Below are positions 13,866 to 19,421 of a stretch of 19,421 nucleotides of DNA, piece after piece (the first letter of the stretch is position 1; each line of letters opens with the position of its first letter). The position numbers and the translations under genes were made by a program. Source of the stretch: DASXPG01 sp036493755 (GTDB lineage Bacteria; Gemmatimonadota; Gemmatimonadetes; Gemmatimonadales; JACORV01); assembly GCA_036493755.1 (NCBI GenBank), contig DASXPG010000083.1, positions 1-19,421 of the forward strand, read 5' to 3'. The notes below the pieces were generated by a model. It had not been told where the DNA came from, did not search any database, and worked only from the letters and a program-made list of their open reading frames with translations.

Positions 13866-15449
13866 ATGCCCCAGGAATCACCCGGCACCCAGCCTTCCCG
13901 CTCCAAGGCTGCCGCGTCACATCCCGGCCTCAGCCTGCTGTCGGAAGTTACCGCCACTCTCTCCGCCGGTGTGTTCTCCGAATCGGCGATGGAGGAAGTG
14001 GCGCGGCTGCTGCGCCGCGGACTGTCGGCGGCGCTCTGCCGGCTCTGGGTCCGCGTCGAGGAGACGCGAACCTACAAGGCGTTCTGCGATCTCACCGACG
14101 AGCCCAGCGAGCAGGTGGTGGCGAAGATGAGCGAGGCGATCCGCAACGGGACCGCCGAGCAGGTGCCGGAAAGCTGGGAGAGCCTGGACCTGCGGGTGCC
14201 GGTCAATCACGAGGGCGAGCGGCTGGGCCTCATCGAGATCTGCGTCGCCCGCGACGGCCGCGAGACGATGGCCCGCGACGTGCTCTCGGTCATCGCCAAT
14301 ATTCTCTCGCCGCTCATCGCCTCGAAGGAGCTGTCCAAGGACCTCGCCTTCGAGGTCGCCAGGCGGGCGCGCGAGATCGAGGAGCAGCGCCGCTTCACCA
14401 CCAAGGTGATCGACTCGCTGCCGGTCGGGCTCTACGTGATCGACCGCCACTACCGGGTGCAGGCCTGGAACCGCAAGCGCGAGACCGGCACCCAGGGCGT
14501 GCCCCGCGAACAGGCCCTCGGCCGGCCGATTTTCGACGTGCTGCACCGCCAGCCGCGGGATCTGCTGCGCCGCGAGTTCGACGAGGTGTTCGCGTCGGGC
14601 CGCATCCAGGTCTACGAATCGTTAGGCGAGGACGGGCGCCAGTACCGCATCACCAAGATCCCGATGCGGCAGGACGACCGCGAGATCTCGCACCTCATCA
14701 CCATCGGCGAAGACATCACCGAGTGGAAAGATGTGCAGGGCCAGATCGCCCAGTCGGAAAAGCTCGCCGCCATCGGCCAGCTCGCCGCCGGCATCATGCA
14801 CGAGATCAACAATCCGCTGGCGACCATCGGCGCCTGCGTGGACGCCGTCAGCGGCCGCGCCGAAGACCTCGGCCCCGAGGTGCGCGCGGCGGTCGACGAA
14901 TACCTGACGATCATGGATTCGGAAGTGGAGCGCTGCAAACGCATCGTCAACAACCTGCTCGACCTCTCGCGCCCGCGTGAAGCCGCGAAGATCAGCCAGG
15001 ATGTGAACGAAGTGGTGGACGAGACGCTGCTCCTGCTCAAGCACCACGATCGCTTCAAGGGACTGGTGCTGGAGCGCGACCTCGCCGAGGACCTGCCGAA
15101 GGTGATTGCCGCCAAGGACCAGCTCATCCAGGTATTCATGGCGCTGATGCTCAATGCCGCCGACGCCATGGATGCCCGCGGCACGCTGCGCGTCACCACC
15201 GGCCGCAATCCGGCGCGAAACGACGAAGTCCTGATCGCCCTCTCTGACAGCGGCAGCGGCATCTCGAAGGGTGACCTCCAGAAAATTTTCGAGCCGTTCT
15301 ATACCACCAAGCCGCAGGGCCGGGGCACCGGGCTGGGGCTGTCGATCGTCTACACCATCGTCGCCGAGCATCGCGGCCGCATCGAAGTCGATTCGACGCT
15401 GGGCCGCGGCTCGACCTTCACCGTCTACCTGCCGACCCGGGCGGCCTGA
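13866..15449 (+). CDS. Cytoplasmic sensor histidine kinase (GAF-PAS-HisKA-HATPase)
   Basis: This is a 527-residue, NtrB-like kinase from ATG 13866; an in-frame ATG at 13821 would add a Pro-rich 15-residue stretch. There is no membrane helix. Residues about 15-160 look like a GAF domain, then a coiled coil (ELSKDLAFEVARRAREIEE), then a PAS domain at about 176-290 (DSLPVGLYVIDRHYRVQAWN). The dimerisation domain carries the phospho-accepting His312 in IMHEINNPL. The ATPase domain has the N box LMLNAADAMD, G1 SDSGSGI, F box IFEPFYTTK and G2 GTGLGLSI. A regulator gene follows nine bases after the stop, so it can phosphorylate that protein. The input signal is intracellular but unknown. Confidence 0.92.
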   Translation: MPQESPGTQPSRSKAAASHPGLSLLSEVTATLSAGVFSESAMEEVARLLRRGLSAALCRLWVRVEETRTYKAFCDLTDEPSEQVVAKMSEAIRNGTAEQVPESWESLDLRVPVNHEGERLGLIEICVARDGRETMARDVLSVIANILSPLIASKELSKDLAFEVARRAREIEEQRRFTTKVIDSLPVGLYVIDRHYRVQAWNRKRETGTQGVPREQALGRPIFDVLHRQPRDLLRREFDEVFASGRIQVYESLGEDGRQYRITKIPMRQDDREISHLITIGEDITEWKDVQGQIAQSEKLAAIGQLAAGIMHEINNPLATIGACVDAVSGRAEDLGPEVRAAVDEYLTIMDSEVERCKRIVNNLLDLSRPREAAKISQDVNEVVDETLLLLKHHDRFKGLVLERDLAEDLPKVIAAKDQLIQVFMALMLNAADAMDARGTLRVTTGRNPARNDEVLIALSDSGSGISKGDLQKIFEPFYTTKPQGRGTGLGLSIVYTIVAEHRGRIEVDSTLGRGSTFTVYLPTRAA

Positions 15450-15458
15450 GGCCGTGCG

Positions 15459-16127
15459 TTGAGAATCCTCGTCGTCGAGGATGACCGCACGGTGGGCCAG
15501 TACGTGGCGCGGGGCCTGAGCGAGGCGCGGTACACGGTCGAGCTGGAGGCCGACGGGAAGGAAGGATTCGAGAAGGCCGCCGCCGGCACCTGGGATCTGA
15601 TCGTTCTGGATCTGCGTTTGCCGGGAATGTCGGGGCTCGACGTGTTGCGCACGCTCCGCGATCGCGGCAACTCGACGCCGGTATTGGTGCTCACCGCGCA
15701 GGACGCGGTCGAGTTCAAGGTCGACGCGCTGCGCATGGGCGCCGACGACTACGTCACCAAGCCCTTCGCCATGGCCGAGCTGCTGGCGCGCGTCGAGGCC
15801 ATCAGCCGCCGCCCCAAGTCGCTCACGCCGCCGGTGCTCCAGATCGCCGACCTGAAGATCGATACCGGCAGCCGCACCGTGACCCGCGGAACCCGCACCA
15901 TCGAGCTGACGCCCAAGGAATACGACGTTCTCGTCTACCTCGCCGGGCACGCCGGGCGGGTGATGAGCCGCACGCTGATCACCGAGTACGTCTGGGATTA
16001 TCACTTCGATCCGGGCACCAACATCGTCGACGTGGTGATCAACCGGCTGCGCAAGAAGATCGACCAGGGCCGCGAGACCAAGCTTATCCATACCATCCGC
16101 GGCGTCGGCTACGTGCTGAGGGTGTAG
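15459..16127 (+). CDS. OmpR/PhoB-family response regulator
   Basis: This is a 222-residue protein from a TTG start; GAGG at 15448-15451 is seven bases upstream and the first residues (RILVVEDDRT) are the correct receiver opening. The receiver domain (1-120) has acidic Glu7, Asp8 and Asp9, the phosphorylated Asp51 in LIVLDLRLPG, Thr79 and Lys101 in VTKPF. The C-terminal winged helix (about 125-222) has LTPKEYDVLVYLA, YVWDYHFDPGTNIVDVVINR as recognition region and IHTIRGVGYVLRV. It binds DNA as a dimer on direct repeats. It sits between two histidine kinase genes; its TAG shares one base with the GTG of the second. Confidence 0.95.
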   Translation: MRILVVEDDRTVGQYVARGLSEARYTVELEADGKEGFEKAAAGTWDLIVLDLRLPGMSGLDVLRTLRDRGNSTPVLVLTAQDAVEFKVDALRMGADDYVTKPFAMAELLARVEAISRRPKSLTPPVLQIADLKIDTGSRTVTRGTRTIELTPKEYDVLVYLAGHAGRVMSRTLITEYVWDYHFDPGTNIVDVVINRLRKKIDQGRETKLIHTIRGVGYVLRV

Positions 16128-17614
16128 TGCGCTCGCTGCGCGGCACGCTCACCGTCTGGTACACGGTCGCGCTGGCGGCGATCGTCCTCGCCTTCGGTGT
16201 CACCACCAGCCTGTTGCAGGGGCGGGCCAATCTCGACGCCTTCGACCAGCGTCTGGCCAGCGTGTCGGACCTGGTGTCGGGGCTGCTGGCCGCCGAGCAG
16301 CGGGCCGCGACCCGTCCGCTCATCGAGGAATTCACCAACCCGGTGGTCGAGCAGCGTCTCGCGCTCCAGGCCCGGCTCGACTCGATCCCCTACTGGCTGC
16401 TGGTGGTCGATTCAGCCGACAACGCCGTCTATGGATCGGCCGAGCTGCGCCGCCTCTCGCCGCAGGCCTCCGACACGCTGCGCCACGCGGTCTTCGGCCT
16501 CAGCGGGGAGCGGAGCAAGTTCGACCTCAATCTGAACAACACGGCGCTGCGATTCGCCGCCCGGCGGGTACACGGCGCGGGATCGATCCGCGCCATCGCC
16601 GTCGGCGAGCCGACGCGCAATCTCGACATCGGCTCGGCGCAGGTCGGTAAATCGATGCTGCTGATCTCGCCGCTGATCCTGCTCTTCGCGGTGACGATCG
16701 GCTACTTCCTCAGCGCGCGCGCGCTGCGGCCGGTGAGCCGGATGATCGACGAGCTGGAGGCGATCACCGACGGCCGGTCGCTGCACCGCCGGCTGCTGGG
16801 CGGGGCGAGCCAGGCCGAGGAGCTGGAGCGGCTCTCGAGCGCCCTCAACGCGCTGCTGGCGCGGCTGGAGACCAGCTTCGACGCGATGCGCCGGTTCGTG
16901 GCCGATGCCAGCCACGAGATGAAGACCCCGCTCATGGTGATGCGCGCCGGTGTCGAGCGGACCCTGACCGATCCCAAGACCGCCCCCGAAGCACTGGTGC
17001 CCCTCGAGGAAACGCTGGTGGGTGTGCGGCATATGACCGAGCTGGTCGACGCCCTGCTGACGCTGGCGCGGGTGGACGAGGGACGGATGGAGCTGCACCG
17101 CGAGCGGATGAGCCTCAACGAGCTCTTCGCCGACGTCTACGAAACGGCGCAGATCCTGGGCGAAGAAGCCGGGGTCGATGTCACGCTCGAGCTGCCTGAC
17201 GAGCCGGTGATGGTGGAGGTGGACGGCGGCCGCATCCGCCAGCTGGTCATGAACCTGGTGACCAACGCGGTCAAGTACACGCCGGCGGGCGGGAAGGTCT
17301 GGATGACGCTGACCGGGAGCCCGCAGGCGGCGACGGTTTCGCTGCGAGACACGGGGATCGGCATTGCACCGGGAGACGTCGCCCGGGTCTTCGACCGTTT
17401 CTGGCGTGCCGATCCGGCCCGGTCCCGGACCGGTGAACGGCCGGGAATCGGGCTTGGCTTGGCCATTTCCAAGTGGATTGCCGAAGCGCACGGCGGCTCG
17501 ATCGCGGTCACCAGCCGGCCGCAGCGGGGCAGCACGTTCACCGTGACACTGCCGAGGCCGGAGGCCAGTGGCCGGCAGGGAGCGCTCGCGGCCGTAGCTG
17601 TAACCGAATCGTAA
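16127..17614 (+). CDS. Membrane sensor histidine kinase (HAMP type)
   Basis: This is a 495-residue, QseC/CusS-like kinase from GTG 16127, sharing one base with the regulator stop. Helix 1 (about 8-30) and helix 2 (about 180-203, ISPLILLFAVTIGYFLSARA) flank a periplasmic sensor region of about 150 residues. A HAMP linker (ALRPVSRMIDELEAITDGRS) follows. His263 in FVADASHEMKTPL is the phosphorylation site. The ATPase domain shows the N box LVTNAVKYTP, DTGIGI, FDRFWRADPARS and GIGLGLAISK. It most likely signals to the regulator encoded just before it. The nearby tonB operon suggests control of outer-membrane uptake, which is inference. Confidence 0.94.
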   Translation: MRSLRGTLTVWYTVALAAIVLAFGVTTSLLQGRANLDAFDQRLASVSDLVSGLLAAEQRAATRPLIEEFTNPVVEQRLALQARLDSIPYWLLVVDSADNAVYGSAELRRLSPQASDTLRHAVFGLSGERSKFDLNLNNTALRFAARRVHGAGSIRAIAVGEPTRNLDIGSAQVGKSMLLISPLILLFAVTIGYFLSARALRPVSRMIDELEAITDGRSLHRRLLGGASQAEELERLSSALNALLARLETSFDAMRRFVADASHEMKTPLMVMRAGVERTLTDPKTAPEALVPLEETLVGVRHMTELVDALLTLARVDEGRMELHRERMSLNELFADVYETAQILGEEAGVDVTLELPDEPVMVEVDGGRIRQLVMNLVTNAVKYTPAGGKVWMTLTGSPQAATVSLRDTGIGIAPGDVARVFDRFWRADPARSRTGERPGIGLGLAISKWIAEAHGGSIAVTSRPQRGSTFTVTLPRPEASGRQGALAAVAVTES

Positions 17615-17653
17615 TCTTGGGGTCATTCCGAAGAGAGCAACGCCGTGTATTAT
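17600..17653 (+). promoter_or_regulatory. Candidate regulator-dependent promoter of tonB-exbB-exbD
   Basis: GTAACC (17600-17605) and GTAATC (17611-17616) form a direct repeat with 11-base spacing, the period that OmpR/PhoB-type regulators use. A TATTAT -10 box follows at 17648-17653, with no good -35 at 17 bases from it, as in activator-dependent promoters. The first half site overlaps the last codons of the kinase gene. Confidence 0.35.
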
Positions 17654-17690
17654 CTCGAAGCAGGACGAACAATCCTGGAGGCCCCGGAAC

Positions 17691-18398
17691 GTGTTCGAAA
17701 ACCTGATCGAGTCGGGTCGGCCGATGAACGCCAAGTCGTTCATGGCCAACAGTACGATCTCCATCATCGTGCACGCGGTGCTGATCACCGCGGCGGTGTA
17801 TGCGACACTGCACGCCGGAGAGGCGGTGCACGAGCGGGTGCATGCCGTCGCGATTGCGGTGGCGAAGCAGGAAGAGAAGAAAGAGGAGCCGCCGCCGGAG
17901 CAGAAGATCGCCCAGGTGAATCCTCCGCCGAAGGGCTTCCAGACGCTGTCCATCCCGACCAACATCCCGGTGGACATTCCGCCGCCGCAGACCAACCAGC
18001 ACTTCGACGCCGCCGACTTCAGCGGCGTGGGCGTCGAGGGCGGCGTGGCGAAGGGCGTCGAGGGCGGCACCGGTCCGGTGGTGACCGACCAGCCGTATAT
18101 GGAAGCGGTCGTCGAAGAGCGTCCCGAGCTGATTCCCGGAACCTGCATCTCGCCGTCGTATCCGCCGGTGCTCCAGCAGGCCGGCATCGAGGGCCGGGTG
18201 CTGGTCGAGTTCGTCATCGACACCACGGGCCGGGCCGAGCGGGCGTCGCTGCGGACGGTGTCCACGTCGCATCCGCTGTTCGAGGCGCCGGCGCGCACGG
18301 CGGTGATGAGCTGCCGCTTCAAGCCGGGCCGGATCCAGGGCCGCGCCGTCCGGGTGCGGGTGCAGCAGCCGATCAACTTCAACATGGCCGGTCGATAA
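17691..18398 (+). CDS. tonB: Energy transducer TonB
   Basis: This is a 235-residue protein from GTG 17691. Residues about 20-40 (STISIIVHAVLITAAVYATL) form the single inner-membrane helix, whose His is typical of TonB. A Glu/Lys/Pro-rich periplasmic spacer follows (EEKKEEPPPEQ, NPPPKG). The last ~80 residues are the TonB C-terminal domain, starting YPPVLQQAGIEGRVLVEFVI and ending with the strand AVRVRVQQPINF, which touches the TonB box of outer-membrane receptors. Two cysteines (in GTCISP and VMSCRF) could form a disulfide in the periplasm. The protein passes proton-motive force from ExbB/ExbD to receptors. The exbB gene follows in the same direction after 65 bases. Confidence 0.93.
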   Translation: MFENLIESGRPMNAKSFMANSTISIIVHAVLITAAVYATLHAGEAVHERVHAVAIAVAKQEEKKEEPPPEQKIAQVNPPPKGFQTLSIPTNIPVDIPPPQTNQHFDAADFSGVGVEGGVAKGVEGGTGPVVTDQPYMEAVVEERPELIPGTCISPSYPPVLQQAGIEGRVLVEFVIDTTGRAERASLRTVSTSHPLFEAPARTAVMSCRFKPGRIQGRAVRVRVQQPINFNMAGR

Positions 18399-18412
18399 AT
18401 CGTTAGGCGTCC

Positions 18413-18436
18413 ATCCCGCGCAACGGGCGACGGGAT
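18413..18436 (+). other. Small hairpin between tonB and exbB
   Basis: ATCCCG (18413-18418) pairs with CGGGAT (18431-18436) around a 12-base loop. It is followed by only a few Ts, so it is too weak for a confident terminator; it might tune expression of exbB relative to tonB. Confidence 0.2.
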
Positions 18437-18463
18437 TTCCACCCTGAGGAGGGGTTTCGCTCC

Positions 18464-19207
18464 ATGCAGATGTCGCTGGTTGATCTCTGGATCAGTATGG
18501 GATGGTTCGCCAAGACGATCGTATTCATCATGGCGATCATGTCCATGCTGTCGCTCGGTACCGCCCTCAACAAGTGGGTGAAGCTGCGCCGGGCGCAGCG
18601 TGAGACCGCCAAGTTTGCCCCGGAGTTCTCGCGCTTCCTCCAGGAAGAGCAGATGGAAGGCGCGATCTCCCTTTCGCAGAAGTACAAGCACAGCCACGTG
18701 GCCCGGGTCCTGGCCGGCGCGCTGGAGGAGATCAAGCCGCTGCTGCGGGACGGGAACGTGACGGTGGCGGACATCAACTCAGCGGAGCGGGCGATCGAGC
18801 GCAACCAGCTCATCCTCATCGCCGAGCTGAAGCGCGGCACCGGCATCCTGGCGACGGTGGGCGCGACGGCCCCGTTCGTCGGCCTGCTCGGCACCACGAT
18901 GGGCGTCGTGAACGCCTTCCAGGGCATGACCGGCGGCGGCGGCTCGGGCGGCATCGGCGCGATCTCGGCCGGTATCGCCGAGGCGCTCATCACCACGGCA
19001 TTCGGTCTGATGGTCGCGATTCCGGCGGTGTGGATCTACAACTACTTCCAGACCAAGACGGACTTCCTGACGGTCGAGATGACGTACTCCGGCAAGGAGC
19101 TCATCGACTACCTGATCAAGAACGTCGGCTCGGAGTTCGGCCGTTCGTCGTTCACGAAGGACTTCCCGGCCCAGGTCGCCAGCGGCAGTGGCCATATCAA
19201 CAAGTAG
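18464..19207 (+). CDS. exbB: ExbB/TolQ/MotA-family proton channel subunit
   Basis: This is a 247-residue protein from ATG 18464, with a strong GAGGAGGGG (18446-18454) nine bases upstream. Three membrane helices are placed as in ExbB: about 16-36 (AKTIVFIMAIMSMLSLGTAL), about 125-150 (ATVGATAPFVGLLGTTMGVV) and about 170-195 (AEALITTAFGLMVAIPAVWI). A long cytoplasmic helical stretch lies between the first and second. The TxGxTAPFxGLLGTxxG and EALxTTAxGLxxAIPA signatures are those of the family. It forms the pentameric ring around the ExbD dimer that harvests the proton gradient for TonB. Its end overlaps exbD by 20 bases. Confidence 0.95.
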   Translation: MQMSLVDLWISMGWFAKTIVFIMAIMSMLSLGTALNKWVKLRRAQRETAKFAPEFSRFLQEEQMEGAISLSQKYKHSHVARVLAGALEEIKPLLRDGNVTVADINSAERAIERNQLILIAELKRGTGILATVGATAPFVGLLGTTMGVVNAFQGMTGGGGSGGIGAISAGIAEALITTAFGLMVAIPAVWIYNYFQTKTDFLTVEMTYSGKELIDYLIKNVGSEFGRSSFTKDFPAQVASGSGHINK

Positions 19208-19421
19208 CCGCTCGGCGGTCACCGCCGACATCAACGTCACGCCCATGGCGGACGTGATGCTGGTGCTGCTCATCATCTTCATGATCACCGCGCCGCTCAT
19301 CGCGGCGGGCTTCGAGGCGCAGATGCCGACGGGCATCAACCTCATCAAGGCCGAAGAGCAGCCGGAAGACGTGGTGCTCGGCATCGACCGCTACGATTCG
19401 CTGTTCATCAACACGAAGCCG
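19188..19421 (+). CDS. exbD: ExbD/TolR-family protein (3' truncated by window edge)
   Basis: The reading frame starts at GTG 19188 inside the end of exbB (20-base overlap) and runs off the window after 78 codons. The N-terminal cytoplasmic part reads TADINVTPMADVMLVLLIIF, the ExbD signature, with the essential membrane aspartate in ADVMLV. The single helix is at about 21-41, then the periplasmic domain begins (GFEAQMPTGINLIKAEE, GIDRYDSLFIN). ExbD pairs with ExbB and lends the protonatable residue to the channel. The overlap suggests translational coupling. The rest of the periplasmic domain is not seen. Confidence 0.92.
   Translation, partial: MAISTSSRSAVTADINVTPMADVMLVLLIIFMITAPLIAAGFEAQMPTGINLIKAEEQPEDVVLGIDRYDSLFINTKP

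Larger units (their letters stand above)
808..18408. repeat. Dispersed octamer family CGTTAGGC (ten exact copies)
   Basis: Exact copies stand on the plus strand at 808, 3188, 4076, 5127, 8271, 10754, 14620 and 18401, and on the minus strand at 12390-12397 and 13038-13045. A near copy (CGTTAGGT) is at 296. Every exact copy is preceded by T or G. This entry marks the family; the span between copies is not itself a repeat. Confidence 0.7.

Noticed and set aside
14622..16091. 489-codon minus-strand frame opposite the first kinase and the regulator
   Set aside because: Both opposing genes have full domain motifs; this frame is a shadow with low-complexity, His/Asp/Val-rich sequence.
16412..18697. 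761-codon open frame on the minus strand across the second kinase, tonB and exbB
   Set aside because: It is antisense to three well-recognised genes, resembles no family, and long antisense frames are common in GC-rich coding DNA.

Overview
The window is about 19.4 kb of high-GC bacterial DNA. The protein set suggests a Gram-negative host: a TonB-ExbB-ExbD energy transducer, Tat signals, a lipobox lipoprotein, an ECF sigma factor with a zinc anti-sigma, and a PASTA-less PknB-type kinase remnant. The overall style (7-8 bp tandem arrays in gaps, PknB-like kinase, mixture of glycosidases) resembles Gemmatimonadota or a related environmental phylum. That placement is inference and no taxonomic marker gene is present.

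Region 1 (1-~2880) is an accessory segment. It looks lower in GC by eye and uses codons such as TTA and ATA more freely. It holds the end of an unknown gene and a convincing integron attC-like site. Two small zinc-ribbon membrane proteins follow, with a weaker attC-like site between them. Next come a tRNA-Ala(TGC), a trypsin-like HtrA-type protease whose PDZ domain is replaced by two zinc ribbons, and a translationally coupled YbjN/type III chaperone-like protein. The first part reads as integron gene cassettes; zinc ribbons recur in three of its five proteins.

Region 2 (2998-5473) is a tightly overlapped operon of five hydrophobic proteins. They match, in canonical order, the membrane subunits A, H, J, K and N of respiratory complex I. 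Subunits B-G, I, L and M are missing, H and N are truncated, and most proton- or quinone-linked charged residues are lost. This is the most unusual locus in the window: a stripped-down or decaying complex I membrane arm with all reading frames open.

Region 3 (5482-13763) holds housekeeping-like and carbohydrate genes. These are a BCP/PrxQ-type peroxiredoxin flanked on both sides by heptamer tandem arrays, an (alpha/alpha)6-barrel glycosidase, a Tat-exported class V aminotransferase fold protein, an NTF2-like lipoprotein, an ECF sigma/anti-sigma pair, a truncated Ser/Thr kinase, and a GH36-type alpha-galactosidase. The galactosidase appears to start at CTG and carry a Tat signal.

Region 4 (13866-19421) is a co-directional signalling and energy block: a cytoplasmic GAF-PAS histidine kinase, an OmpR-type response regulator, a membrane histidine kinase, then tonB-exbB-exbD (exbD runs off the end). 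A direct repeat upstream of tonB could be the regulator's target.

Across the whole window the octamer CGTTAGGC occurs ten times (under one expected). Inside core genes it always falls in one frame phase when in the sense direction, and it appears to supply every TTA leucine codon there.
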